64,000 bases of DNA from the NCBI RefSeq assembly GCF_030408735.1, contig NZ_CP047204.1, positions 2,170,001 to 2,234,000 on the forward strand, given 5' to 3'. Shown in pieces: positions 9,497-16,821 of the stretch. Below the pieces are notes generated by a model, which was given only the letters and a program-made list of their open reading frames with translations, was not told where the DNA came from and searched no databases. Origin of the DNA: Corynebacterium faecale. GTDB taxonomy: Bacteria > Actinomycetota > Actinomycetes > Mycobacteriales > Mycobacteriaceae. A program made the position numbers and the translations under genes. Positions within the stretch are counted from its first letter, which is position 1; every line of letters begins with the position of its first letter.

Positions 9497-10374
9497 CCGC
9501 GCTCCTCAAACACCGCAGGAGCGAGATAACTACACCAGGAATGCCGGCGCACCGTGTTGTGAACTACGTACACCAGCGGAACACATCCCGGCGGCAGCGC
9601 AATTGATTCTCGAAGGTCTTGGAATCCTTGAGGACTTCCCGCTTCATCGCAGCGTTGAAAGACTCCGCTAACGCGTTGTCCGCACTGGTGCCGATTGATC
9701 CCATTGACAGCCCTCAATTCCAAGATCTTTGCAGGTGTCCTGGAATGCATTCGACGTATAAACACTTCCGTGATCCGAGTGAAAGATCGCCCCCGTCAGG
9801 CTTCCGCGCTGGCCCTTAGCCATGAGCAAAGCGTCCTGCACCAGGGAAGTACGCATGTGATCTGCTGACAAGAAAAGCCCACCAACCTGCGGGAATAACA
9901 GTCAATGACTGTAGCCAGGTACATATTCGATCCATCAGCAATCGGCAGGTAGGTGATGTCCCCGACGTAAACCTGGTTCGGCTTGTCGGCGGTGAATTTG
10001 ACGTACCACCAGATCAGGGAACACTGGTTTCTTCTGATCGGACACGGTGGTGGTGACCTTGCGTTTCTTCGGTCGTAGCCAAACAGCTTCAACGAGCGCA
10101 TGATTCGGGCAACCCGCTTGTGATTCACAGGGTCATGGCCGATTTGGTCTTTGAGTTCAGCCGTGATCCGCTTGGCACCGTAACAACCATTTTCGGCGGT
10201 GAAGACAGTCTTGACTCGAGCCCCGAGCATCACGTCGGATATGAGTCGTTTCCTGCGGGTTGAGCTGCTGTTTTTCCATTTGTAATAGGAGGACCTGTTG
10301 AGTTTCAGGACCTCGCATATCCGCTTAACCGAGTGGTTTTTCTGGGCGTCGTCAACGAACTGGAAGCGGATCAC
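9497..10374 (-). pseudogene. IS3-family orfB (DDE transposase), frameshifted
   Basis: The rve-type integrase core is recognisable but split over frames. The first piece (9796-10374) contains ENGCYGAKRITAEL and VYVGDITYLPIADGSNMYL with the first catalytic Asp. Within it about 23 residues (RRNARSPPPC...) are read in the wrong frame. A second shift follows GFS, after which DHMRTSLVQDAL and IFHSDHGSVYTS with the second Asp are in another frame (9668-9871). A third shift precedes SMGSIGTSADNALAESFNA with the catalytic Glu, and a fourth comes before the C-terminal TVRRHSW. With four or more frameshifts the gene is dead. Confidence 0.85.
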
Positions 10375-10679
10375 CAGTTCGTCTCTTCCGCGAAATATTT
10401 AGCGGCCTTTCGCAGGATGTCACGCTCTTCGCGTAACCGGGCGTTTTCTCGTTCCAGCTGCCGAATGCGCTCAGCCTCCGTCACCGAGGCCGGGGAAGGT
10501 GAATCCTTAGAGCTGATCTTGGTGCGGGCACCGGTGCCGTATTTTTTCAGCCAGTTATGCAGGGTGGCACGGTTGATCCCAAGATCAGTGGCGATGGTCT
10601 GGAGCGAGGTGCCCGGGGAGTTCTCGTAGAGCGCGACGGCATCGCGTCTGAACTCTTCGGTGTAGGTCTTGCTTGGCAT
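10371..10679 (-). CDS. IS3-family OrfA (HTH protein)
   Basis: A complete 102-residue protein with the usual two parts: a helix-turn-helix (YTEEFRRDAVALYENS to INRATLHNWLKKYG, residues 6-47) that binds the element ends, and a leucine-zipper coiled coil (RIRQLERENARLREERDILRKAAKYF, residues 71-96) used for dimerisation. In intact IS3 elements it is fused to OrfB by a -1 ribosomal frameshift near the A/T-rich end of the gene. Here its 3' end overlaps the orfB frame by four bases. OrfB is broken, so OrfA alone would at most act as a regulator of related elements. Confidence 0.85.
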   Translation of the reverse strand: MPSKTYTEEFRRDAVALYENSPGTSLQTIATDLGINRATLHNWLKKYGTGARTKISSKDSPSPASVTEAERIRQLERENARLREERDILRKAAKYFAEETNW

Positions 10680-10748
10680 GGTGTGGAGATTACCTTTCAG
10701 TCCCAGATTGTTGGGATGTTAGGTGTCTACCAAACGGGGGTCAGGTCC

Positions 10749-10811
10749 GCGAGCATCAGAGGATAAAGACTGGGTCGTCACAGCTCTCCACCTGAAGTTT
10801 GCAACAGCACC
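10749..10811 (+). mobile_element. IS6-family right-end remnant
   Basis: These 63 bases match the right end of the full IS6 copy ending at 15919 with only three differences and finish with the same inverted repeat TTTGCAACAGCACC. The rest of the element is missing on the left, where the IS3 element begins. On the right it interrupts an IS1380-type transposase. Confidence 0.85.
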
Positions 10812-11163
10812 AGGAAGGATCCCAGGGTCGAGGGCGCGTAGATCCGGCTAAACAGTCGGTTCATGCCGCCGTGGCGCAGCTGGTCCATATCGTCAATCGA
10901 GTCGGCACCGGCGACCATGCTGGCGACCAGTGAGGGGATCTTCGCCCCGGCATTCCGCGCCTTTGTCGCCTGCGATGGTCACCCGGTATTGGGCCAGGGC
11001 CGACAGGCCAGCAGTGTCGGCCAGGCGCATGACCGGGACCAGGCCCCGCGGTCGACACGAGGGTGGGATCATCGAATGAGATAGATAGTGCTGCGGGAGT
11101 GCGAGATAGTTGCACCTGAGAGATGACGTCCTGGATGGCGAATATAGACCTTCGACAAGTCAT
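10812..11163 (-). pseudogene. IS1380-family transposase, N-terminal remnant
   Basis: Read in pieces over two frames, the minus strand gives SFDDPTLVSTAG, LVPVMRLADTAGLSALAQ, YRVTIAGDKGA, then AKIPSLVASMVAGADSIDD and YAPSTLGSFL. This order (a DD-PxLV-AGL start, a GADSIDD block and an APSTLGSFL block) is the N-terminal region of IS1380 transposases. There are at least two frameshifts, one near GLVPV and one at GDKGA. The gene stops abruptly where the IS6 end begins at 10811, so about three quarters of the protein is gone. The exact start codon is uncertain. Confidence 0.75.
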
Positions 11164-11337
11164 ATTATCCCATGTCAGAGGGGCATTTCTCTTTTCCCAC
11201 GCCGCCCCTAAATCACATCGGTGTATCCAGGCTAAGGCCCGCAGCGGCGAATTGCTCCCGCCCAGGCGACGCGATGGCGCAGGCTAATCTGGGGTCATGA
11301 CTATTCTAAAATATGAATACTTCAGGGAGAAGCTGCC

Positions 11338-11937
11338 ATGATGGGGAAAACTCACATCAGCGTTGGGGTTGCAACCGCTTTCTTGGTCACTCAGCCTGTT
11401 ACCCTCGAAGGATTCTCAGTCGCGGTCATCGGCGGAGCTACTGGCGGAATCATTTCCGACATGGAGGTTCGCTCAAATTCCAAGTTTCGAGATGCCTTAC
11501 ACGCGCGCTTGATTGTCTTGGGGCTGACCATGGTTTTTCTCATTGTGGATGTGATCACCCAAGGACCAATTATTAGCTCTGTCTTGCAAAGCAGTAGTCA
11601 GCGATTGATCGCAGGCTCTGCCATTCTGATTGCGCTGGTTATATTCGGTAGGTTTACATCGCATCGGACATTCACACATTCTTTGCTCGGACTTGTCTCG
11701 TTGAGCGCAGGAGTCTGGTTGCTGTGCCCACCACTGACGGCAGCCTTTGCCGCAGGGTTCATCACCCATGTTCTCCTTGATCTACTGAACAAACAGCCTA
11801 TCCAAATCTTCTACCCGATCGAGAAGGGCAAGTTTTGCTTGAAACTCTGCTACGCCAATGGAGCGATGAACACAGTATTCTTCCTCCTAGGGATAGTGGG
11901 AGTTTTGTATTGGGTAGGGAAGGTAGCTCTCACATAG
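11338..11937 (+). CDS. YdjM-like membrane metal-dependent hydrolase family
   Basis: A 199-residue integral membrane protein with about five hydrophobic segments. It has the family hallmarks: the N-terminal MGKTHISVGVATAF, an Asp in GGIISDMEVRSNSK, and HRTFTHSLLG near residue 109. These His and Asp residues are thought to bind metal in the YdjM/DUF457 group; the substrate is unknown. AGGGAGA at 11323 supports the ATG at 11338 (a second ATG follows directly). Codon use is more A/T-rich than that of the core genes, as expected for an acquired gene. It stands alone between transposon remnants and is closed by a hairpin that overlaps its stop codon. Confidence 0.8.
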   Translation: MMGKTHISVGVATAFLVTQPVTLEGFSVAVIGGATGGIISDMEVRSNSKFRDALHARLIVLGLTMVFLIVDVITQGPIISSVLQSSSQRLIAGSAILIALVIFGRFTSHRTFTHSLLGLVSLSAGVWLLCPPLTAAFAAGFITHVLLDLLNKQPIQIFYPIEKGKFCLKLCYANGAMNTVFFLLGIVGVLYWVGKVALT

Positions 11938-11960
11938 TCCACCGAAGGCTTCGGCGGACT
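11936..11960 (+). terminator. Hairpin overlapping the stop of the YdjM-like gene
   Basis: AGTCCACCGAA paired with TTCGGCGGACT around GGC, with one mismatch. The first strand includes the last bases of the TAG stop. No long T-run follows. Confidence 0.55.
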
Positions 11961-12248
11961 GTTGGGAAAATGCAACACTTAGCCTCGATCCGCCGATGGT
12001 CCGTCGGTGATCGGTTGTTTTCTGCTGCGGGCACCACCAAAATTTTCGGGCAGGAATGATACCCAGATCACGTCGTCGTCTAGTTGTTCCACGAACTGGT
12101 AGGTCAGCTCGGGCCGAAGGACTTCGGTTCAGGTGGTTAGGCAGGGACAGTTACCGGCGGCGCGTGAGCGTGGGTGAGCAATCGGTGTACCCCCCTCTCT
12201 GCCAGTCTAGTTGTGAAGTGGTGTTAACCACGTAAGGAGACCACAACC
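11961..12248. other. Gene-poor stretch in the island
   Basis: No convincing gene. On the minus strand about 45 sense codons (12128 down to about 11990) read TEVLRPELTYQFVEQLDDDV and on to a stop, with natural-looking codon use but no good start. This may be a fragment of a lost gene. Near 12210-12225 a GTGGT/ACCAC dyad precedes the ribosome binding site of the next open frame. Confidence 0.3.
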
Positions 12249-12462
12249 ATGACAGTGACCATCCCATCCCAGGACACTCAGGACCTGACCCCGGAATACA
12301 AACGCGAGCACGTGATCGCCTATCTCTCCGGCCCCCACGGCACGAAAACGACGTACCTGATCGAACACGGCATCAATCCCAAATCTATCCACCGCTGGAA
12401 ACATGCCATGGCGGATGGAAACCTTGAACAAGGACTGATCCCACGCCAGACTGGGGTCTGGG
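12249..12462 (+). pseudogene. IS3-type OrfA remnant, truncated
   Basis: About 70 codons of a helix-turn-helix transposase subunit: YKREHVIAYLSGPHGTKTTY, LIEHGINPKSIHRWKHAM and the closing GLIPR resemble IS3-family OrfA proteins that end in LVPR. AAGGAG nine bases before the ATG gives a good start. At 12463 the frame runs into a sequence like the terminal repeat of Tn402-type transposons, and the following residues (VWVSFSEVVC...) are unrelated. The original element therefore seems to have been interrupted here. No orfB is found beyond the junction. Confidence 0.65.
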
Positions 12463-12497
12463 TGTCGTTTTCAGAAGTCGTCTGCACGGCCGCCCAT

Positions 12498-12531
12498 AGG
12501 GTGTCCCACTTCCAAGGAAGTGGGACACCCT
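12498..12531. repeat. 16-bp perfect inverted repeat
   Basis: AGGGTGTCCCACTTCC at 12498-12513 and its exact complement at 12516-12531 are separated only by AA. It could be a terminator (TTAATGG follows) or two abutted ends of an excised insertion sequence. Confidence 0.8.
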
Positions 12532-12644
12532 TAATGGAACCAAGTGAAAATACATAGCCCCAGGACGAAACTGTTCCACAATCTATTCCAACGAATTGAC
12601 TCACGAAACCTGCTGCAGAATAGACTTCCGGTACGCTGTGGGTC

Positions 12645-13271
12645 ATGGATATTGGTTACGCCCGGGTTTCCACCGCGAAACAAGACCTCGACCGCCAGAT
12701 CGACGCGTTACGCAAAGAAGGTATCGCGGACAAATACATCTACGTCGATAAGAAATCCGGATCCACCACCAACCGCTCCGGACTCCAGCAAGCCCTTGAG
12801 CAAGCCCGCGCGGGTGATGTCATCGTCGTTCACACCCTCGACAGGCTGGGCCGCACCGTCCGGGACACTCTTAACCTGATCCATGACCTTCAGGAGCGTG
12901 AGGTCGGGGTGCGCACCCTGGCCGATCCCATCAAGGTTGATTCCTCGAACCCGAATGATCCGATGGCGCAGTTGGCGGTGGTGATCCTCTCGCTGTTCGG
13001 GCAGATGGAGCGCACCTACGCCGTCGAGCGCGCGGCCCATGCCCGGGCAGTGGCCGAGGCGAAGGGAAAGCGGGTGGGCCGGCCCAGTGTGGTGGACCCG
13101 GACAAGCTTCGCTACGCAGCACACTTGCGCAATGAGGGGTACTCGATGAGCAAGATTGTGGAGAAGACCGGCATCACTCGCTCCAGTCTCTACCGGCACC
13201 TGCCACCCCGGCCGGTGGAGACCCACACCGCCGCAGACATCCCTGACGCCTCGAACCCCAGCCTGCGGTGA
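12645..13271 (+). CDS. Serine recombinase (resolvase/invertase family)
   Basis: A 208-residue small serine recombinase that would resolve transposon cointegrates at a res site. The catalytic domain begins MDIGYARVSTAKQDLDRQID with the nucleophile Ser9 and contains the conserved Arg residues in HTLDRLGRTVRD. The long E-helix follows (LSLFGQMERTYAVERAAHAR). KGKRVGRPSVV leads into a C-terminal helix-turn-helix (MSKIVEKTGITRSSLYRHL). Length and layout fit Tn3 resolvases and TniR. The 110 bases upstream, between the 16-bp inverted repeat and the ATG, are the likely res site. The last 18 residues (PRPVETHTAAD...) form a poorly conserved tail. It lies between Tn402-like repeats, but without other transposition genes. 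Confidence 0.9.
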   Translation: MDIGYARVSTAKQDLDRQIDALRKEGIADKYIYVDKKSGSTTNRSGLQQALEQARAGDVIVVHTLDRLGRTVRDTLNLIHDLQEREVGVRTLADPIKVDSSNPNDPMAQLAVVILSLFGQMERTYAVERAAHARAVAEAKGKRVGRPSVVDPDKLRYAAHLRNEGYSMSKIVEKTGITRSSLYRHLPPRPVETHTAADIPDASNPSLR

Positions 13272-13333
13272 GGGTTGGTGAACGGGACTTCTGACACTTG
13301 TCGTCTTGTTCGCGCAGGTAGTGACCAGATAGT

Positions 13334-13395
13334 GGTCAGAAGGCGTGTGCACAGCCCTGCTGACCAGGCCGTGTTTGTGCAATCGCCTTCTGACC
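13334..13395. repeat. 19-bp inverted repeats like Tn402 subterminal repeats
   Basis: GGTCAGAAGGCGTGTGCAC (13334-13352) faces GTGCAATCGCCTTCTGACC (13377-13395); 17 of 19 positions pair. The TCAGAAG...TGCAC core is the same as in the terminal repeat at 12463. Tn402-type ends carry such 19-base transposase sites inside the terminal repeat. Confidence 0.6.
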
Positions 13396-13401
13396 CTGAC
13401 A

Positions 13402-13541
13402 ACGATATTTTTTCGATGCGTGTGACGTAAACGATCGTTTGCGTGACACACGTCGGAAAAATGTTGCGCGAGGTCGAAAAAACCAATTTTGTCACTTAAC
13501 GCGTTATTTTACCTATGTCACGTGAACGCTACCAAAAACGA
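13402..13541. other. A/T-rich spacer with palindromes
   Basis: No gene is seen. It holds the 12-base palindrome AAACGATCGTTT (13429-13440), AACGCGTT near 13499 and several GTGAC/GTCAC words. The composition differs from its surroundings and could derive from a plasmid replication or partition region, but no repeat array proves it. Confidence 0.3.
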
Positions 13542-13886
13542 TTAATGTGACAGAAATTCCAGCGGAATACTGAGCAGGGCAAAAGTATCTCGGACACGGT
13601 GAAGAGATTTCTCGTCGGTGTGGCCGTAGGTCATGAAACGGAACAAGTCGCGGGCGGTCTCCGGGTCGTGTCTGGCTTTTTCGATGCTGGCGTTGAAACT
13701 GTCTTGTACCGCTTGCCATGAACGGGCAAGAGGGGTCTTGTCTTCTCGCGGAGGCCCCGGGTCAATGGAGGCATCCGGCTCCGGGAGGAACACTGCTGCT
13801 TCACTTCCTTGTCCGGTAAGAGCACTGGTTTCCACTAGGTGCATAGCAGTCGCCGCGGTCTCAAGAGTCTGCTGTTGCTGGACCAT
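13542..13886 (-). CDS. Hypothetical island protein, possibly 5' truncated
   Basis: A 114-residue hydrophilic reading frame (MVQQQQTLETAATAMHLVET to FALLSIPLEFLSH). I do not recognise it. The second half (ARSWQAVQDSFNASIEKARH and DPETARDLFRFMTYG) has natural-looking amphipathic helices, so it may be real coding sequence. No ribosome binding site precedes the ATG. The bases just upstream are a 14-base word shared with the IS701 end at 20840-20853 and then a 30-base IS6 end. The original N-terminus may therefore have been removed by insertion. Confidence 0.4.
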   Translation of the reverse strand: MVQQQQTLETAATAMHLVETSALTGQGSEAAVFLPEPDASIDPGPPREDKTPLARSWQAVQDSFNASIEKARHDPETARDLFRFMTYGHTDEKSLHRVRDTFALLSIPLEFLSH

Positions 13887-13898
13887 ACGGGCGCAATC

Positions 13899-13928
13899 TT
13901 CCTACTGCCCCAACTTTGCAACAGCACC
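13899..13928 (-). mobile_element. Solo IS6 left-end remnant
   Basis: These 30 bases are the reverse complement of the left end of the full IS6 copies (GGTGCTGTTGCAAAGTTGGG and on to GTAGGAA). Nothing else of the element remains. It is oriented opposite to the two full copies. Confidence 0.85.
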
Positions 13929-13940
13929 CTTCGAGGAAAC

Positions 13941-14996
13941 TCAGTCGTGCCCGTAGGCAATGTCCGGTAGGCTGCGTCCTTCGTAGGCCCAAGCACGGGT
14001 ACCGGGGCTGTCGATTGCTTGCCCGGCCCGCGTAAAGATCTCTTGGACCAGTTTGGCGGAGCTCCAGCGCTTCTCCGGTTCGCACCCCCAGACAAACGGC
14101 TTCGGGGAGTCAGCATCCCAGGAGAACTTCCTTCGGCTCGGGTCCTCATCGAGCCAGCGTTCGACTGCCTTGGCCTTTCCCTGGTGTTCCCTCGCCGGGT
14201 GGAAGGCCAGGGCCGCTCCATCGGGGAGGAGGTCACCGGTCAGGATGAGGTCCACCACGTTCGCTTTTCGGATCTTCTGGTCGACAGCCTCCTGAATGCG
14301 CGGGGACTGCGCACGCAGGCGATAGGCGTCGATGTCCATAACCGGGAACAGTCGGTTGAAGCTGGCCACCAGATTTTGGAAGGATGCTGCCTCGGTGTCG
14401 TCCCTAGTGGCCACGTTGATGATCCGGTACGTGTGGCATTCAATGGTTAGTTCCGGGGTGATCTCCTGCAACCATTGGACGGTGGTGAGCACCTGGGCGG
14501 GAAAACTCGGTGCCACGAGGACGATCTTCGGGAGCGCGAAGATGGGGTCGGGTTGTTCCGGCTCCAGTTCAAGGTGATTCCGCAGGATCTCAAGCGTCTG
14601 CTCGGGGCGGACGGTGTCGGCATCCTCGGTTTTATCCTTGTTGAGCCAGGCTGCGTGTGCTTCTGCCAGCTGTCTGAGAGTGAAGCTCGAGACCAGGGCT
14701 CCATAGGTCAGGGCCTGCAGATGAACGGATTTATCCCGCACGCTCTTGAGCTCGATGACGACCAGCGTGCCATCGCTGGCCAGGCCGAGGACATCGAGGC
14801 GTTCGGTGGCGGTGGCCTCTTTCGCGGCCCAGCGATTGAATTGGGTGGTCACGATGATCATGGACGCATCAATAAGCTCGGGATGGTCGACGATCCACTG
14901 TTCCAGGTGCTCGGTCTCGTTCAGACCAGCCTCCGCCATGGAGTATTCCTGGCACATCTCAGAGCGGGCACCGTCGATCTGCAGTACGTTGGACAT
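13941..14996 (-). CDS. PD-(D/E)XK nuclease-like protein, possible RAMA-type C-terminus
   Basis: A 351-residue cytoplasmic protein. Residues 25-85 have the pattern of NucS/DUF91-type nuclease domains: LNETEHLEQWIVDHPELI, then ERLDVLGLASDGTLVVIELK with Asp68, Glu82 and Lys84 as the presumed metal-binding D...ExK residues. The middle is alpha/beta without a known motif. The last hundred residues (DLILTGDLLPDGAALAF to WSSAKLVQEIF and WAYEGRSLPDIA) resemble the RAMA domain, which often accompanies restriction enzymes; this is a tentative match. The start could also be the Met at 14939, which has CAGGAA in front and suits the family better. The gene is alone, between IS6 ends. A defence role is inference from domain type and location. 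Confidence 0.7.
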   Translation of the reverse strand: MSNVLQIDGARSEMCQEYSMAEAGLNETEHLEQWIVDHPELIDASMIIVTTQFNRWAAKEATATERLDVLGLASDGTLVVIELKSVRDKSVHLQALTYGALVSSFTLRQLAEAHAAWLNKDKTEDADTVRPEQTLEILRNHLELEPEQPDPIFALPKIVLVAPSFPAQVLTTVQWLQEITPELTIECHTYRIINVATRDDTEAASFQNLVASFNRLFPVMDIDAYRLRAQSPRIQEAVDQKIRKANVVDLILTGDLLPDGAALAFHPAREHQGKAKAVERWLDEDPSRRKFSWDADSPKPFVWGCEPEKRWSSAKLVQEIFTRAGQAIDSPGTRAWAYEGRSLPDIAYGHD

Positions 14997-15070
14997 ACCC
15001 TAGCGTATCGCCTTTTCGAATGCGCCAGCCCCGGTTAACCGGTCAGCATTCCTCTGGTGCTCTTGCAGAT

Positions 15071-15919
15071 GGTGCTGTTGCAAAGTTGGGGCAGTAGGAA
15101 TACCGGCGTGAAATAATTAGAACCATGGGCATCTTCTCGGGTCGCCATTTCCCCCGTGACATCATTCTGTGGGTGGTGCGGTGGTACTGCCGCTACGGGG
15201 TGAGCTGACCTAAGACCTGGAAGAAATGATGACTTCAGCGGGGCGTGCCGGTCGATCACACCACGATTCTCACCGTTGGGTCCAGAAATACGCCCCTGAG
15301 CTGGACAAGCAAACACGGTGGTACCGGCAGGTACCTGACTGGCAGGCTAAGTTCCTGGCGGGTGGATGAGACCTATATCCGGGTCGGCGGCAGGTGGTGC
15401 TATCTCTATCGGGCGATCACCGCCGGTGGCCAGACCCTGGACTTTTACCTCTCTCCGAAGCGGAACGTGGCCGCAGCGAAGCGTTTCCTGGCGAAGACGC
15501 TGCGGGCGAACGCGTCGGCCGGGTCCCCGCGGGTGATTAATACAGATAAGGCACCCTCCCTAGCCAGGGCAATCGCCGAGTTGAAGTCAGAGGGAATCTG
15601 CCCGCCAACAGTGGAACACCGGCAGGTGAAATACCTCAACAACATCCTGGAAGGCGACCATGGTCGGCTGAAGCGGATCCTCGGGCCGAAAGGCGCGTTT
15701 AAGAACCGGACATCTGCATATCGGACGTTGAAAGGGATGGAGGCGATGCACTCATTGCGCAAAGGCCAGGGCGCGATGTTTGCCTACGGGCAACCGAACC
15801 CGGATGCGGTGATCGTCAGCCGGGTGTTCGAGGCTGCCTGAGAACGCCGACCCGCAGCGAGCATCAGAGGATGAAGACTGGGTCGTCACGGCTCTCCGCC
15901 TGAAGTTTGCAACAGCACC
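15071..15919 (+). mobile_element. IS6-family element, copy 1 (849 bp)
   Basis: Bounded by 14-base inverted repeats GGTGCTGTTGCAAA and TTTGCAACAGCACC. It carries a degenerate transposase. The eight bases to its right (CTTTGGAT) match seven of the eight to the left of copy 2 (CTTTGGAG), as expected if the DNA between came in as an IS6 translocatable unit. Confidence 0.92.
15124..15841 (+). pseudogene. IS6-family transposase, N-terminal frameshifts (copy 1)
   Basis: The N-terminus MGIFSGRHFPRDIILWVVRW starts at 15124 and stops at GVS (15207). DLEEMM, then GVPVDHTTI, then RWVQKYAPELDKQTRWYRQV are each in a different or restored frame. From SWRVDETYIRVGGRWCYLYR onward one frame (open 15245-15841) is intact to FEAA, including the DDE region with VINTDKAPS and the final Glu near EGDHGRLKR. 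At least three small insertions break the HTH and the start of the catalytic domain. The same lesions occur in copy 2. Confidence 0.88.
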
Positions 15920-16010
15920 CTTTGGATCGATGTGGCTGTCTCTTCGTTTTACGACAGTGCACTGTTGAGGTGCTGCGCCGCAGTTCAAGTGGGGCTAAAA
16001 TACGCCTGAA

Positions 16011-16046
16011 GCGGCACCTGATACTAGATGCGGGTGCCGCTTTTGT
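16011..16046 (+). terminator. Orphan intrinsic terminator before the tautomerase gene
   Basis: GCGGCACC pairs with GGTGCCGC (16033-16040) and TTTTGTG follows. It ends about 25 bases before the ATG of the next gene, while upstream there is only the IS6 copy. It most likely belonged to a gene lost when the IS6 boundary formed; attenuation is the alternative. Confidence 0.7.
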
Positions 16047-16069
16047 GCTGGGTAGGTAGATTGAGGTTC

Positions 16070-16504
16070 ATGCCGACCTACACCGTCTTATCCACCGCCG
16101 GGACAATCGGACCGGGGCAGCGCCCGAAACTCGCTGAGCTGATCACCGACCTCCACCACGAAGTCACGTCCGCCCCGCGCTATCTGGTTCAGGTGCTCTT
16201 CAACGATCTTGCACCCGGTGAGTTATTCCTCGCCGGCCAGGAAGTTTCTCAGGACCACGTCTGGATCCGGGCGGATATCCGTTCCGGGCGCACCGAACAG
16301 CAGAAAACCGGGCTATTAAAACAGCTCACCGCCAGGGGCGCCGAGACACTGGGAATACCGGCGGCCCACCTCTGGGTCTACGTCAATGAGATCCCCGGTG
16401 CGAACATGACCGAATACGGCCAGCTCTTGCCCGAGCCCGGCGGGGAAGCTGAGTGGTTTAGCTCCCTACCGCCACAGGTTCGCGATGTGCTGACAGGTCT
16501 GTGA
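16070..16504 (+). CDS. Tautomerase-superfamily protein, cis-CaaD/Cg10062 type
   Basis: A 144-residue protein made of two fused 4-oxalocrotonate tautomerase-like units. Counting from the Pro after the initiator Met, all six catalytic positions known from cis-3-chloroacrylate dehalogenase and from C. glutamicum Cg10062 are present: Pro1, His28, Arg70, Arg73, Tyr103 and Glu114. The C-terminal MTEYGQLLPEPGGEAEWF also follows that family. Likely reactions are hydration or dehalogenation of 3-carbon unsaturated acids and decarboxylation of malonate semialdehyde; the natural substrate is open. The ATG at 16070 is chosen because Pro must become the N-terminal residue. The gene lies just inside the IS6-bracketed segment. 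Confidence 0.85.
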   Translation: MPTYTVLSTAGTIGPGQRPKLAELITDLHHEVTSAPRYLVQVLFNDLAPGELFLAGQEVSQDHVWIRADIRSGRTEQQKTGLLKQLTARGAETLGIPAAHLWVYVNEIPGANMTEYGQLLPEPGGEAEWFSSLPPQVRDVLTGL

Positions 16505-16521
16505 CCAGCGGGCCGCTAAAT

Positions 16522-16821
16522 CTATTTGCTGCCTGTATTTGCCCACCGGACCAGGTCACCCTGGCCGAAGCCGACCTCGCCGGATTTAATCACGATGTAG
16601 CGGCAGTTGGTCATGTATCCGGAGAAGCCGCCGTCCACCCCGGTGGTGTAGGTGGTGATGGTGCGGATCGCGGTGCCGTGGCTGACCGACATCATGCCAC
16701 GATCGCCCTCGAAGGTCGGGCGCAGCAACTCCAGCACGGGCTGGAACCGGTCGATGACCTGCCAATAGCAGTGCAGTAGCTCATGTTCTGGGTATAGGTG
16801 GCGGAGCCAATAGCTGACCGA
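16522..16821 (-). pseudogene. Histidine phosphatase family fragment, 5' missing
   Basis: The frame reads SVSYWLRHLYPEHELL, then VLELLRPTFEGDRGMMSVSH with the conserved SHG of the second catalytic His, then AIRTITTY. This is the C-terminal half of a phosphoglycerate-mutase-like phosphatase. The N-terminal RHG motif is absent: upstream the same frame meets the stop codon of the next fragment at 16822-16824. It is a remnant. Confidence 0.6.

Larger units (their letters stand above)
9437..10743 (-). mobile_element. IS3-family element inserted in istA
   Basis: About 1.3 kb bounded by imperfect terminal repeats. The left end reads CGACCCCCGGATAGTAGACAC at 9437; the right end, read inward, is TGACCCCCGTTTGGTAGACA at 10743 to 10724. 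It encodes an intact orfA and a frameshifted orfB on the minus strand. The left side interrupts istA and the right side abuts an IS6 end, so it sits at a junction of two older elements and there is no clean target duplication. Confidence 0.85.
12463..13401 (+). mobile_element. Tn402/Tn5053-like inverted repeats around a resolvase gene
   Basis: The left end at 12463-12487 starts TGTCGTTTTCAGAAG and ends CTGCAC, matching the 25-base terminal repeat of Tn402/Tn5053 transposons (as recalled) at about 23 positions. A sequence at 13377-13401, read inward from 13401, starts TGTCAGGGTCAGAAGGCG and ends TTGCAC, sharing 18 of 25 bases with the left end. Between them lies only the resolvase gene. The transposition genes tniA, tniB and tniQ are absent and no 5-base duplication is seen, so this is either a deletion derivative or two unrelated ends. 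Confidence 0.5.

Noticed and set aside
12451..12488. Reading the GGGG at 12453 as the start of a 38-base Tn3-family terminal repeat
   Set aside because: The following bases fit the 25-base Tn402/Tn5053 end much better, and no second 38-base copy or Tn3 transposase is present.
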